DNA of 64,000 bases from an uncultured Roseobacter sp. (GCA_947488305.1 CANKZM010000003.1:186001-250000); one strand, 5' to 3'; shown: positions 35,085 through 45,054, counted from the first letter of the stretch. Program-made: numbers and translations. Notes: generated from the letters alone by a model not told the origin.

Positions 35085-35960
35085 ATGAAACTCATTCGCA
35101 AAGCCGTCTTTCCCGTTGCTGGTCTTGGCACACGCTTTCTTCCCGCAACAAAATCCATTCCGAAGGAAATGCTGCCTTTGATCGACCGCCCGATCATTCA
35201 GTATGCAGTCGACGAAGCGCGGGCTGCGGGGATCGAGGAGTTTATCTTCATCACCTCCGCGGGCAAATCTTCGCTGGAGAACTACTTCTCGGAAATGCCG
35301 GCGCTGGAGCATACACTTGCTGCCAAGGGCAAGACAGAAATACTGGATGCGCTGCAGGCTTCCAATCTTCCCGGCGGGTCCGCCTACTTCATTCGGCAGG
35401 ATCAACCCTTGGGGTTGGGGCATGCCGTCTCGCTGGCGCGCAACGCAGTGGGAGACGCGCCCTTCGCCGTAATCCTGCCCGATGACATTATCATGACATC
35501 CACACCGGCGCTTGCCCAAATGATTGCCTCGGCAGAGCAGAGCAACAGGCATATGATCGCGACACAAGTTGTCGCCGAAGAGAACCTGTCGTCTTACGGT
35601 GTGGTCGACATTGCAAAAAGTGCAGGGGCCAGGCAACGTCTTCAGGGTCTGGTCGAAAAACCCAAGGCTGGCACCGCACCGTCCCGCTACGGCATCGTAG
35701 GCCGGTATGTGCTGCAACCGTCTATTTTTGACCGACTTGCTGAAGTGAACCCGGGGGCGGGCGGAGAGATTCAGCTCACTGATGCGATTGCGGCTGATCT
35801 GCACGCCACCGGTGTTGATGGCTATGCCTTTGACGGGAAGCGCTTCGATTGCGGGTCTGTCCGCGGCTATCTGGAGGCAACTGCGGCCTACGCCCGAGAC
35901 CGAGCCGACCTCGACGGTGTCTTTGGCGAACAGCCCACCGCACTGTCGAAGGTTGCCTGA
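35085..35960 (+). CDS. galU: UTP-glucose-1-phosphate uridylyltransferase
   Basis: 291-residue cytoplasmic nucleotidyltransferase making UDP-glucose for the polysaccharide. The signature AVFPVAGLGTRFLPATKS is at the front, then the KEMLPLIDRPIIQY and EEFIFIT motifs, and the substrate-binding VEKP and D-x-G stretches. GGAG precedes the ATG at 35085, which lies 25 bases past the upstream stop. The chromosome probably has another galU, so this copy is likely dedicated to the EPS. Confidence 0.93.
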   Translation: MKLIRKAVFPVAGLGTRFLPATKSIPKEMLPLIDRPIIQYAVDEARAAGIEEFIFITSAGKSSLENYFSEMPALEHTLAAKGKTEILDALQASNLPGGSAYFIRQDQPLGLGHAVSLARNAVGDAPFAVILPDDIIMTSTPALAQMIASAEQSNRHMIATQVVAEENLSSYGVVDIAKSAGARQRLQGLVEKPKAGTAPSRYGIVGRYVLQPSIFDRLAEVNPGAGGEIQLTDAIAADLHATGVDGYAFDGKRFDCGSVRGYLEATAAYARDRADLDGVFGEQPTALSKVA

Positions 35961-35967
35961 GGCGCTA

Positions 35968-35987
35968 ACCTATCCGTAAGGATAGGT
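35968..35987. promoter_or_regulatory. EPS-regulon operator, site 3 (upstream of the sensor genes)
   Basis: ACCTATCC-GTAA-GGATAGGT, a perfect palindrome apart from its centre, eight bases after the galU stop. An extra half-site CTATCC follows at 35990-35995. It lies 74 bases before the periplasmic-protein gene that precedes the histidine kinase, so the sensor genes appear to belong to the same regulon. Confidence 0.78.
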
Positions 35988-36060
35988 CGCTATCCGCATG
36001 CTTGATTGCGATGACAACACAGGGGCGGGCATAACTGGGTCAAGTACTATGGAGGATTAT

Positions 36061-36567
36061 ATGCGCCGCTTCTTTGTCATGCTTTTCGCCTGCTCGCTGT
36101 TTGGCACGGGTATTGCTTCTGCCGATCCGCTCATGCCACCGAAGGGGGAGGCCGTCTTGACCGTCACTGGCGACATAAAAGTAACAAACGCAGATCAGGC
36201 TGCCGTGTTCGATATGGACATGTTGCAAGCGTTGCCCGCCACAAGCTTCGAGACAACAACGATCTGGACAGACGGCAAAAACCGGTTTGTTGGCGTGCCC
36301 TTGTCGGCGTTGCTGGAAAGTCTTGGAGTAGAGGCAGGCACGCTCCGCGCAACTGCGCTCAACGATTATTCTGTCCAAATGCCGGTTGACGCGGCTCAGG
36401 TCGACGCGCCAATCATTGCATATGAAATGGACGGACAGCCGATGTCCCGTCGCCAGAAAGGGCCACTTTGGATTGTTTATCCCTACGACAGCGATGCTGA
36501 ATACAGATCCGAATTGGTCTATTCGCGCAGCATCTGGCAATTGGATCGGCTTGAGGTCGTCCAATAG
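36061..36567 (+). CDS. Secreted sulfite-oxidase-fold (molybdopterin-binding-like) protein, probably non-catalytic
   Basis: 168 residues with a signal peptide ending near GIASA. The mature part resembles the oxidoreductase molybdopterin-binding domain of sulfite oxidases (VFDMDMLQALPATSFETTT, GVPLSALLESLGV, GPLWIVYPYD). However, no cysteine exists after the signal peptide, so the usual cofactor-ligating cysteine is missing. GGAGGA stands seven bases before the ATG. It is followed 36 bases later by the hybrid kinase, suggesting a periplasmic partner or ligand-binding sensor for that kinase. Confidence 0.8.
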   Translation: MRRFFVMLFACSLFGTGIASADPLMPPKGEAVLTVTGDIKVTNADQAAVFDMDMLQALPATSFETTTIWTDGKNRFVGVPLSALLESLGVEAGTLRATALNDYSVQMPVDAAQVDAPIIAYEMDGQPMSRRQKGPLWIVYPYDSDAEYRSELVYSRSIWQLDRLEVVQ

Positions 36568-36603
36568 CGTGCCAGTGTTTTGCGTGACTATCCGGTGGCC
36601 GGC

Positions 36604-39165
36604 ATGAACTTCGGCACCGAAAAACTAAAATTACCGGGTCGATGGCTGTTTTGGGTCATCGGCCTTGGTCTTTTTGTAATCCTGCTGATCACCATTTTGC
36701 TTGGACGGCAGGTTTTCTCTGATCTGGAACAGCAGCGTTCTGCCAGTTCCGACAACGTGCAGTGGACCCTGACGCAAGTCGAGGTCGAATACCTGTCCTT
36801 CCTGAACGCAATCGAACATCTCGGGCATGAACCCGACGCCGTGGGGACAGACGGGCTGGCAAAAGTCCGCCGTGAATTCGATGTGTTTTTCAGCCGTGTC
36901 GATACGCTTAAATCAGGGCGGCTTTTCAGTGACTTGCGTGCGCTTCCGGAGTTCGCGATGCCGCTTGCCTCATTATCCGGGTTTTTGAATGAAAATGTCC
37001 GGTTTGTTGACGCGGAAGACCGTGTGTTTCTGGACGCGCTTGAAGGAATTCTGCAGCGCGCCATCACCCTAAAGCAGGATGTGCGATCGCTGTCTGTGGC
37101 GGGTTTGGGTTATTTCGCCGAACTCTCCGATGACCGCCGGGCGCAGACGGCGCGAACGCTGACCCAACTCGCGGCTTTTTCCGGTGTGCTGTTGCTCGCG
37201 CTGATGCTGGCAAGCGCATATCTGCTGTCCGTCAACAGAAAAATCCGGCTCGGCAGCAAGGAACTGAGCCAGACAAACCAGCGCATGCAAACCGTTCTGT
37301 CAACGTCACTGGATGCGGTTATCGTCGCTAACATGACCGGCAATGTGGTGGTTTTCAATCCCGCTGCCGAAGCAATCTTCGGCCACACCGAAGCAGAAGC
37401 GATCGGCAAACCAATAGGCGATCTTATCGTCCCGCCCCATCTGCGCGACGCCCATCAAACGGGGATGGAGCGGATGCAGCAAGGCGGTGAAAAGCGGGTC
37501 GTTGGAAAAGGTCGTGTGCAACTGGAAGCCATGCGCGCAAATGGAGAAATTTTCCCGGTCGAACTGGCCCTGCAATCGGCGCAGGATGCAAGTGGAGAGA
37601 TTGTCATCAGTTTCATCCGCGATATCTCGCGGCGGGTCTCTGACGAAAAAGAGCTGATCGACGCCCGCGACAAGGCGCTCGCGGGACAAAAGGCCAAGGA
37701 TGAATTTCTGACAGTAATGAGCCACGAAATCCGCACCCCGCTCAATGGCATACTGGGAAACCTGAACCTTTTGAGCAATACGCGTCTGACCAAAGATCAA
37801 AAGCAATTCCTGCGCAATATGGAGATTTCCGGCGAGGTCATGTTGAACCATGTCAATTCCGTGCTGGATATCTCACGACTTGAAGCGGGCAGGCTCACGC
37901 TTGCGAAAGAGGCGATCAGTCTCAGCGAATTGTTACAGGACATTATCGACAGCCAGAGCAGCTATGCTGCGCAGAACGGCAATGTCTTGCGTTGGAACTG
38001 GGTTGGCGATGCGCAGCCTTGGGTCAAGGCCGACGCGCAACGGCTCAGACAGATCATGTTGAACCTTGTCGGCAATGCGATCAAATTTACCCACGGTGGT
38101 CAGGTCACCGTAGAGGTTGAGCACACAGGTCCCTCAGATCATCCGGGAAAGTCACTGATCGAATTTCGGGTTATCGATACAGGCGTCGGAATCGCAGAAG
38201 AGGACATCGAGGTCGTCTTTGAGGATTTTCACACGCTCAACACCGCGCTGAACCGAACCTCGGAGGGCACAGGCCTCGGGCTTGGTATTGCGCGACGGCT
38301 GGTCAGGTCTATGGGGGGCGAAATCGGCGTCGAAAGCGAGCCGGACGAGGGCAGCGTATTCTGGGTCCGTCTGCCCCTGGCGGAAACGGCGCCGGTGTCT
38401 TCACCGGTCTCCAAAAGCGATGCAGCCGGCGCTCCGGAGCCGCTGAACTTGCTGGTGGTTGAAGACAATGAGATCAACCTGCTCGTCATCAAGAGCATGC
38501 TCGAAAGAGATGGTCACAAAGTGTTCACGGCGCGCGATGGCCGCTCTGGCGTGGAAATGGCCACCGCAAACGCCTATGACGCGATCCTGATGGATATCAG
38601 CATGCCGATCATGGATGGGCTGAGCGCCACGCGCCATATCCGTGGGGGGGGTGGCCGTTCCGCCGATGTCCCGATCATTGCCGTTTCCGCAAATGTGTTG
38701 CCCGACGCGATTGAGAAGTTTCGCAATGCGGGCATGAACGCTTTTGTCAGCAAGCCCATTGATACAGCCAGCCTGCGCAAGGCTCTCAAGGTCGTGGCTG
38801 ATGACGAAGTGCAGGGTTTCGACATGGATGCGCAAAGCTCCCGGCTCCAACAAATGCGCGAAGACTTGGGTGAAGCGGCGTTTTTCCGCTTGCTTGGTGA
38901 ATTTGTCGATGAGACCGACAGACTGATGGGGCACTTCAAAACGGCGACGTGGCAACATGACAATCAAAGTGCGCTCCAGAAAGAGTGTCATCGGATTGCA
39001 GGCAGCGCGCCCTTGTTTGACGCGGATGATTTGCGTGACGTCCTGATCTTGATCGAAGTTGCCATGGAGAACGGGGCGCATGACGAGTTGGCCGTTTTGG
39101 TGCATCGCGCCAAGGGCGCATGGACAGCCGCAAGAAAGCGGCTGCCCGCGCAAGTCAGTCACTAG
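36604..39165 (+). CDS. Hybrid sensor histidine kinase with PAS, receiver and HPt domains
   Basis: 853 residues. Order: membrane segment (about 13-33), periplasmic region (34-195), second segment (about 195-218), PAS, histidine kinase with H374 in MSHEIRTP, ATPase with the [10 protein letters not shown] and [12 protein letters not shown] boxes, receiver with D664 in LMDISMP, and HPt with H796 in [10 protein letters not shown]. The complete internal relay could phosphorylate the LuxR-type regulator encoded at 32.8 kb. The ATG at 36604 is preferred to an in-frame TTG at 36580. Its TAG stop shares CTAG with the stop of the convergent export gene. Confidence 0.9.
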   Translation: MNFGTEKLKLPGRWLFWVIGLGLFVILLITILLGRQVFSDLEQQRSASSDNVQWTLTQVEVEYLSFLNAIEHLGHEPDAVGTDGLAKVRREFDVFFSRVDTLKSGRLFSDLRALPEFAMPLASLSGFLNENVRFVDAEDRVFLDALEGILQRAITLKQDVRSLSVAGLGYFAELSDDRRAQTARTLTQLAAFSGVLLLALMLASAYLLSVNRKIRLGSKELSQTNQRMQTVLSTSLDAVIVANMTGNVVVFNPAAEAIFGHTEAEAIGKPIGDLIVPPHLRDAHQTGMERMQQGGEKRVVGKGRVQLEAMRANGEIFPVELALQSAQDASGEIVISFIRDISRRVSDEKELIDARDKALAGQKAKDEFLTVMSHEIRTPLNGILGNLNLLSNTRLTKDQKQFLRNMEISGEVMLNHVNSVLDISRLEAGRLTLAKEAISLSELLQDIIDSQSSYAAQNGNVLRWNWVGDAQPWVKADAQRLRQIMLNLVGNAIKFTHGGQVTVEVEHTGPSDHPGKSLIEFRVIDTGVGIAEEDIEVVFEDFHTLNTALNRTSEGTGLGLGIARRLVRSMGGEIGVESEPDEGSVFWVRLPLAETAPVSSPVSKSDAAGAPEPLNLLVVEDNEINLLVIKSMLERDGHKVFTARDGRSGVEMATANAYDAILMDISMPIMDGLSATRHIRGGGGRSADVPIIAVSANVLPDAIEKFRNAGMNAFVSKPIDTASLRKALKVVADDEVQGFDMDAQSSRLQQMREDLGEAAFFRLLGEFVDETDRLMGHFKTATWQHDNQSALQKECHRIAGSAPLFDADDLRDVLILIEVAMENGAHDELAVLVHRAKGAWTAARKRLPAQVSH

Positions 39166-40391
39166 TTTGCAAAGACCAGACCGGCACCAAGGATGGCCAG
39201 TGAACGCCCGATTTCAGTAACGCTCGTGACGGTGCTGTCATAACAGGCGATGGCGTCGCCGGGCAGCACAAAGGGATCAAAATCGTCCCGATTGCCCCGG
39301 CGCAACAAATCTTCGATGTCACGCTCGATGACGACCGAAACACCAGTGATCGGATTGCGGGAGAACAGGACCGCTTTCCGGTTGGCGTTGGTTGTCTTGG
39401 TGCCACCAACGCAGTTGGCATCGACCAGTGCCTGCATGTACCGCGTGCCATAAGGCATTTCGCGCACGTCGCGCCCGATGGCGGACCCGGCGTTGTTCGA
39501 TGCCGGCTTGGTCAGGTTTGACAGGAAAAGCGACACACCCGGCGGGCTGATCGGGCTTGGACGCATGAGCGCGTCCTGAAAGCAGTGGCGGCTTCTGACG
39601 ACGATTTCATCGCCCGTCAGCATGATGATGTCTGTTGGATCGGTCCCGTCGAAGACACCGCGCAAATCCATACGGTACGTGCGTCCTGCTCGGTGCAACT
39701 CGACAGAAGACAGATCCGCGTCCGGGCGCACTCCACCTGCTGCGCGCAGGGCCGTAGCAAGGTTGCGCCCTTCGGTCGAGGCGCCGGTGGCCCGCTGGCG
39801 TGACACATCCACAGCATCCCCAGCAATGCCACCCACTTGTACTGCGTGCGGCTCAAAAACAGCGCCTTTGACACCAACAACGACAGAGGCAAAGTCTTTC
39901 ACCCGTACGGAAAGACGCGGCGGGCGGTTGTAAAACTCTGCTGCGATCAAGGCGTCACTCAGCATCTGCTCGGCTTCCTGAAGCGAACGCCCCTGCACCG
40001 CAATTGGATTGAGGTAGGGCAGTTTCAGCGTGCCGTCCCTTGATACAACAAAATCACCGCTGAGCGCTTCATCTCCGTCAATTGTAACCTGAATGAGATC
40101 ATTGCGAGACAGCTTCTCGCCAAGCAGCGGTGTCAGTACAGGGCTGCTCCATTTACCTGCAACGGCATTGCGTGCATCTCCCACCTCCGGCAGGCAGGAA
40201 GAGTTGTTCAGGGCGGGCGATTGCAGAAAGCTCATTTCGTTTCGGCTCATTGCAACATCGCGGTATTGGGATTGATACCCACCACCCGTTTCGACGGGTT
40301 CAAGGTTGGCTGGCTTTTGCATACTTGTGCAGGCTGACAATGCTACAGCAGCGACCGCACAATATAGATTTCTCCGAACAACTTTAGACAT
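39162..40391 (-). CDS. Wza-like outer-membrane polysaccharide export lipoprotein
   Basis: 409 residues. The signal ends in a lipobox (LSAC), so it would be a lipoprotein. It carries the polysaccharide export domain (SRNDLIQVTIDGDEALSGDF, LKLPYLNPI AVQGRSLQEAE) and SLBB-like repeats, the architecture of Wza/GumB/KpsD channels. GGAGT precedes the ATG at 40391; the frame is open to 40457. It is divergent from wzx with operator site 4 between. No membrane kinase is present in the locus, so export depends on this and the Wzz-like protein. Confidence 0.85.
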   Translation of the reverse strand: MSKVVRRNLYCAVAAVALSACTSMQKPANLEPVETGGGYQSQYRDVAMSRNEMSFLQSPALNNSSCLPEVGDARNAVAGKWSSPVLTPLLGEKLSRNDLIQVTIDGDEALSGDFVVSRDGTLKLPYLNPIAVQGRSLQEAEQMLSDALIAAEFYNRPPRLSVRVKDFASVVVGVKGAVFEPHAVQVGGIAGDAVDVSRQRATGASTEGRNLATALRAAGGVRPDADLSSVELHRAGRTYRMDLRGVFDGTDPTDIIMLTGDEIVVRSRHCFQDALMRPSPISPPGVSLFLSNLTKPASNNAGSAIGRDVREMPYGTRYMQALVDANCVGGTKTTNANRKAVLFSRNPITGVSVVIERDIEDLLRRGNRDDFDPFVLPGDAIACYDSTVTSVTEIGRSLAILGAGLVFAN

Positions 40392-40468
40392 GACTACTCC
40401 ATTCACTTGGGATTGGTTTTCTCTACCGCGGCGCTGAAAAGCACATAAGACTGGCATTGGGATGGTCC

Positions 40469-40486
40469 GCCATCCGTTAGGATAGG
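40469..40486. promoter_or_regulatory. EPS-regulon operator, site 4 (between wza and wzx)
   Basis: GCCATCC-GTTA-GGATAGG. The right half-site is perfect and the left has two differences from the consensus. It lies 78 bases upstream of the wza-like start and 102 upstream of the wzx-like start, covering both divergent promoters. Confidence 0.68.
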
Positions 40487-40587
40487 TTCGGGCACAAACG
40501 GCCCTCAGACCTCTCCCGGAGAGCGCGGGACACAGCGATTCATTGTCCCTAGAACTTCAGTAACACGAATTTAAACGAGTTGGTGAA

Positions 40588-41826
40588 GTGACACGATCTA
40601 TCCAAAAACAACATGGCGGATTTGCCGCGCAGCTTCTGTCCTATGCAGCGTCAGAAGTTGCCGGAAAAGTATCCCGGCTTTTTGTCGTCATCGTTGTCGC
40701 GCGGACGTTGGATGCAGAAGCCATTGGTATAGCCGCGGCGGCACTCGCCACCGGTGACATCCTGAAAGCCATGACCGAAAACGGCGTGGGACAGCGCATC
40801 GTAGCAGCGCCTGAAAGCGCTCTTGCGCAAACCTGCAACACGGCACGGCGCATTTTCTGGGTCTGGTGTCTGGCATTGTTTGCGCTGCAAATACTTGTGG
40901 CTGCCGCGCTTTTCGCCAGTGGCTACGTGCTCACCTCGGGGCTCTTGGCCATTTTGGCGCTTGAATATCTGTTCATGCCGGCGGGCTTGGTGCAGGCGGC
41001 GCTCGCCATGCGGGAGGGCAAACTGCACCAAACAGCGGCGATTGCCGGGACTCAGGTTGTCGGTGCAAACCTGATGACCGCGGCGCTGGCCTTTGTCTGG
41101 GCGTCCCCGGTTGCCATGGTCATACCACGTGTAATGGCCGCCCCCATTTGGCTGGTTCTGATGCGCCGGCTTCGGCCCTGGCAACCAGTGGCGGATCAGG
41201 GGCATGTTCCGGTGCGACCGTTCTGGTCTTATGGCTGGGCCGTGCTGGGCACCGAGCTTGTCAAGGTCGCGCGGTTGCAGGCTGACAAGCTGGTCGTCGG
41301 CGCGCTGCTCGGTGCCGAGGCGCTGGGCTACTATTTCATGGCTTTCAATGCGGGGCTGGGACTGGCCACTTCTTTCGCCCAAGCGTTCTCGGTTGTCCTT
41401 TTCCCGCATCTTTGCGCCGCGAAAAACCGCGCGGGCGCGGTGCGGGACGGGCTGGTGCACTGCATGATGTTGGTGACACCTGTCATCGTGTTGCAGGCAA
41501 TTCTTGCGCCGATCTACGTGCCGTTGCTGCTTGGCAGCGACTGGCAGTCCGTTGCGCCCGCTGTCTCCGTGCTCTGCCTTGCTGCAATGCCAACAGTGGT
41601 CTGGTCTGCGACCGCCGGATGGCTGCGCGCTGAAAACCGCCCGGTGCAGGAACTGCTGGTCAGCGGTGCCTTGGCGGTCTGTCTCACGCTCAACGTGGCG
41701 GTGCTGGCCCCCTTTGGTCTGATGGCGGTGGCCAAAGGCTACCTCGCCGTGGCGACGGTCATAATGCTGGGCGCCAGCGTCTGGCTGCTGCCCCGTCAAA
41801 CACTGACCCTCAGAAAGGTTTGCTGA
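40588..41826 (+). CDS. Wzx-like polysaccharide flippase
   Basis: 412-residue membrane protein of the MOP/Wzx superfamily with about 12 hydrophobic segments, starting AAQLLSYAASEVAGKVSRLFVVIVVA. It would flip lipid-linked repeat units across the inner membrane. The start is a GTG at 40588. Only two bases separate it from the first glycosyltransferase gene. First of four genes in the plus-strand operon, behind operator site 4. Confidence 0.85.
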   Translation: MTRSIQKQHGGFAAQLLSYAASEVAGKVSRLFVVIVVARTLDAEAIGIAAAALATGDILKAMTENGVGQRIVAAPESALAQTCNTARRIFWVWCLALFALQILVAAALFASGYVLTSGLLAILALEYLFMPAGLVQAALAMREGKLHQTAAIAGTQVVGANLMTAALAFVWASPVAMVIPRVMAAPIWLVLMRRLRPWQPVADQGHVPVRPFWSYGWAVLGTELVKVARLQADKLVVGALLGAEALGYYFMAFNAGLGLATSFAQAFSVVLFPHLCAAKNRAGAVRDGLVHCMMLVTPVIVLQAILAPIYVPLLLGSDWQSVAPAVSVLCLAAMPTVVWSATAGWLRAENRPVQELLVSGALAVCLTLNVAVLAPFGLMAVAKGYLAVATVIMLGASVWLLPRQTLTLRKVC

Positions 41827-41827
41827 T

Positions 41828-42748
41828 ATGCCACGCTTTTCCATCATCCTGCCGTTTCACAATGCTGCCGAAACCCTGCCTGCAACACTGGACAGCCTCA
41901 GCGCCCAGAGTTTCACGGACTGGGAGGCGATCTGCGTCAATGATCGCTCGACCGACGACAGCGCAGAGATCGTGGCACGATATGCCGCCAATGACCCCCG
42001 GTTTTCCCTGCGCGACAATCATGGCTCGGGCCCCAGTGATGCACGCAATTTCGCGGCACGTTTCGCACGGGGCAGCCATCTGTCTTTTTGTGACGCCGAC
42101 GACATCTGGACAGCGCATCGCCTTTCCGACCTGCGCGGGTCATTCGAACGTGGTGTGGCGCAGGCACTCTACGGCAGAATTGCGTTTTTTACCGATCATC
42201 CGCAGCCGGGGACAACCCAATCCACGGTCCTTGGCAAAGCGCTGACAATCTCGGACTTGCTGGGCGAGAACCCTGTTTGCAGCCTATCCAACCTGACGGT
42301 CAAAGCGTCCGCCTTTCACGCGGTGGGCGGCTTTGACACGGATATGGTGCACAACGAAGATCTGGAGTTTCTGATCCGCTTGGTCGGCACCGGTCATCAA
42401 ATCCGTGCCATCGACAAACTGCATGTCTGGTATCGCACAAACCCGAACGGCTTGTCTTCCAATCTTTCGGCTATGCAGGCCGGACGGCAACAAGCTGTCG
42501 CTGCCGCCAGACAGTTTGGTGTGGCGCCCACTCCCGCACAGGAGGCGGTCTACCAGCGCTACCTTGCACGCCGCGCTTTGCGCGTGAGCCCCGACCGTTA
42601 TGAAGCGCTCAGCTACACCCGTACAGGACTGGCCAAAGATGCGTCTGCCTTTCTGTTCCCGCTGCGTCGCGGGGGGCTGACGGCCCTCGCGGCACTTGCG
42701 GCCCCCGTTCTACCACGCGCTCTGCGCCAATCTCTGTTTGCCAGCTAA
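41828..42748 (+). CDS. Family 2 glycosyltransferase
   Basis: 306-residue GT-A fold glycosyltransferase. It opens with FSIILPFHNAAETLPATLDS, then NDRSTDDSAEI with the nucleotide-binding aspartate, and SFCDADDIW holding the metal-binding DxD. The GGFDTDMVHNEDLEF segment corresponds to the acceptor/catalytic ED motif. Sugar unknown. It lies two bases after wzx and 15 before the next, paralogous, enzyme. Confidence 0.88.
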   Translation: MPRFSIILPFHNAAETLPATLDSLSAQSFTDWEAICVNDRSTDDSAEIVARYAANDPRFSLRDNHGSGPSDARNFAARFARGSHLSFCDADDIWTAHRLSDLRGSFERGVAQALYGRIAFFTDHPQPGTTQSTVLGKALTISDLLGENPVCSLSNLTVKASAFHAVGGFDTDMVHNEDLEFLIRLVGTGHQIRAIDKLHVWYRTNPNGLSSNLSAMQAGRQQAVAAARQFGVAPTPAQEAVYQRYLARRALRVSPDRYEALSYTRTGLAKDASAFLFPLRRGGLTALAALAAPVLPRALRQSLFAS

Positions 42749-42763
42749 TCGAAAGGAATTTTT

Positions 42764-43768
42764 ATGCCAATCGCCTCAATCGTGGTGCCCGCCTTCAACG
42801 CGGCACGGACACTCTCCGAAACCATGGAATCGCTCCTGTCTCAAACGCTTCGGGACTACGAAGTGATCATCGTGAATGACGGGTCAACGGACAACACTCG
42901 GGAAATCGCTCGCGGCTTCACCAATGACGCCCGCGTACAGATCGTCAGTCAACCCAACCGCGGCCTTGCCGGAGCACGCAATGCAGGCATTGCCGTCGCT
43001 TGTGGGAAATACATAGGGTTTTGCGATGCCGACGACATCTGGATGCCGGAAAAACTGGCCACCCATGTGCGCCACCTCGAACGGTCGCCTGATGTCGGGG
43101 TGAGTTTTTCGGGGTCCCAGTTGATTGATGAAGCGACCCGGGGAACCGGCTTGGCACAACGACCAAAGCTTCGAAATGTTACGACTGCACATGTGCTGCG
43201 CCGCAATCCTGTTGGCAATGGGTCTGCTGCCGTCATGCCGCGTCAGGCGCTTGCGGATATCGCCTGGCGCCCGTGGTTCGAGAAAAGCCATGACTGGGTA
43301 TTCGACGAAACCTTCCGTCAGTCGGAAGACATTGAATGCTGGATGAGGCTCTTGCTGACAACCGACTGGCGGCTCGAAGGAGTGCCCGGTCTTTTGACAG
43401 GCTACCGGATTGCCTCTGGTGGGCTGTCCGCCGCGACCGACCGACAATTGGCATCCTGGGAGCGGATGATTGCCAAACTGCGGCCCTACAATCCCGCATT
43501 CTTTGCCCGTCACGAACACGCCGCACGTGCCTACCAGTACCGGTATCTGGCCCGCCGCGCGATCTCCAGCCTTGACCGCAAAACGGCATGGGAAATGGCC
43601 ACCGGGTCGATGGCCTGCTCCAGCCATCCGCTGGTTCACGAACCCCTTAAAACAGCAACGACCTTCGGCGCTGCGGTCGTGCTCATGGCGCTCGGCCACA
43701 AGCCAATCGATTTTCTGAGCAACCTGATCGCCAAACGCGCCACCTCACCGGAAAGGACCGCACAATGA
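42764..43768 (+). CDS. Family 2 glycosyltransferase
   Basis: 334-residue GT-A enzyme, paralogous to its upstream neighbour: ASIVVPAFNAARTLSETMES, NDGSTDNTREIA and FCDADDIWMPEKL contain the donor site and DxD metal ligands. The catalytic ED motif is in the SEDIECWMRLL segment. GAAAGGA lies upstream of the ATG at 42764. It overlaps the following gene by four bases. Donor and acceptor sugars cannot be read from the sequence. Confidence 0.88.
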   Translation: MPIASIVVPAFNAARTLSETMESLLSQTLRDYEVIIVNDGSTDNTREIARGFTNDARVQIVSQPNRGLAGARNAGIAVACGKYIGFCDADDIWMPEKLATHVRHLERSPDVGVSFSGSQLIDEATRGTGLAQRPKLRNVTTAHVLRRNPVGNGSAAVMPRQALADIAWRPWFEKSHDWVFDETFRQSEDIECWMRLLLTTDWRLEGVPGLLTGYRIASGGLSAATDRQLASWERMIAKLRPYNPAFFARHEHAARAYQYRYLARRAISSLDRKTAWEMATGSMACSSHPLVHEPLKTATTFGAAVVLMALGHKPIDFLSNLIAKRATSPERTAQ

Positions 43769-44832
43769 CACCTACTCGCGTTATTCACCTTGTTGACGAC
43801 ACCACACCCGGCGGCGTCATGCGCATGCTCAACCACCTTCTGACACTGCCGGAAATGCACGGCGCGGTGCAGCAACTTGTCAAAGTGGTCAGCAAATCCG
43901 CTGTCTCGCTGGGACGGCAGGATGCTGATGTTATCGTTTCACATCTTGCGCTGAGCTGGCGCGCTTTGCCGCCCTTGATGGCGCTGCGGGCGCTCAATCC
44001 AAGCGCGCGCATCCTTCATGTGGAGCACAGCTACACGCGTGCTTTTACGGCGTTAAATGTTAAAAACAAAACGCGGTTTTACGCGATGCTCCGCACGTCC
44101 TATGCACTCTTTGACGGGGTTGTTGCGGTCAGCGAAGGTCAGTCGAAATGGCTCATCCAACGCGCGCTTGTTCGCAAAGATGCGCTGAGCGTGTTGCGGC
44201 CTCAAGTTGATCTTTCCGAGTTCGAAGCGCTTGCGCCGCCGGATCCGTCTACCCGCGTCATTGGCGCATTCGGGCGGCTGGAGCCGCAAAAAGGTTTCGA
44301 TATCCTGATCCAGGTTTTTCTCCTGGTGCGCGATCCTGATGCGCGCCTTATGATCTTTGGGGATGGGAGTGAACACGCCAATTTGAGAGACATGGCAAAG
44401 GGTGATCCACGCATTTCCTTCCGCGGACACTGCAACGATCTGGCTGGCGCATATCGCGAAACAAATCTGGTCGCCATGCCGTCGCGTTGGGAAGCCTTTG
44501 GTCTGGTCGCCCAGGAAGCTCAGGCCGCTGGTCGCTATGTGCTTGCATCTGATGTCGATGGTCTGTCCGATCAGGCGAGCGAACTCATCCAACTGCAATC
44601 CGATTTCTCAATCACGGCATGGGCGCAAAGATTGGAAGGCATGTTGGCATTTGAACAATTAAGAAATGGGCAACGGCCCCCTCAAAGCGCTATGCTGAAA
44701 CAGCAAAACTACGCTACCCAATGGTTGCATCAATTTCAATCGGCCAAGCCATTTTGCTGTGACACGAAACCGGAAGCTGATTGCAGGCGGGCTTTAAGCA
44801 TTCCAGCAATTGCGGGTCACTGGGAACGTTGA
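43765..44832 (+). CDS. Family 4 (GT-B) glycosyltransferase
   Basis: 355-residue GT-B enzyme. The N-terminal half has LVDDTTPGGVMRML, typical of GT4 acceptor domains. The C-terminal half has GAFGRLEPQKGFDILIQVF, ARLMIFGDGSE and PSRWEAFGLVAQEAQA, the E-x7-E donor-binding motif. Last gene of the wzx-GT operon, starting by ATGA overlap. No glycan-specific synthesis genes other than galU follow, so nucleotide sugars besides UDP-glucose must come from elsewhere. Confidence 0.88.
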   Translation: MTPTRVIHLVDDTTPGGVMRMLNHLLTLPEMHGAVQQLVKVVSKSAVSLGRQDADVIVSHLALSWRALPPLMALRALNPSARILHVEHSYTRAFTALNVKNKTRFYAMLRTSYALFDGVVAVSEGQSKWLIQRALVRKDALSVLRPQVDLSEFEALAPPDPSTRVIGAFGRLEPQKGFDILIQVFLLVRDPDARLMIFGDGSEHANLRDMAKGDPRISFRGHCNDLAGAYRETNLVAMPSRWEAFGLVAQEAQAAGRYVLASDVDGLSDQASELIQLQSDFSITAWAQRLEGMLAFEQLRNGQRPPQSAMLKQQNYATQWLHQFQSAKPFCCDTKPEADCRRALSIPAIAGHWER

Positions 44833-44884
44833 AGGAACGTAACAGGCCGTTAGTCGCCAATATTGTATTTGGGAAAAAGGTCGG

Positions 44885-44957
44885 TTTTGTCCCGCATCGA
44901 CGTCATTCGAACACGTTGCAGCAAAGGTCCGGGGTGAGCCCAAAGTCACAAATGCTG
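44885..44957. repeat. Dispersed intergenic repeat, copy C
   Basis: Contains TTTGTCCCGCATCGACGTCA, then GTTGCAGCAAAGG, TGAGCCCAAAGTC and AAATGCTG. It matches copy B in the first block and copy A in the last. It lies between the glycosyltransferase operon and the orphan membrane gene at 45055. Confidence 0.5.
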
Positions 44958-45054
44958 TACTCAGAACAAATGGCCGATGTGATGTTGTGGAGAGGTGTTG
45001 CGCGATGAACCTGACGTAGTACGCTCACCCTGAATACGTTGCCTAGAAAGTTGA

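Noticed and set aside
40588-44832. LPS O-antigen rather than exopolysaccharide locus
   Set aside because: Wza-like export and a Wzz/GumC-type co-polymerase are present and no lipid A-core or ABC O-antigen exporter genes are seen; capsule or EPS fits better, though ligation cannot be excluded.
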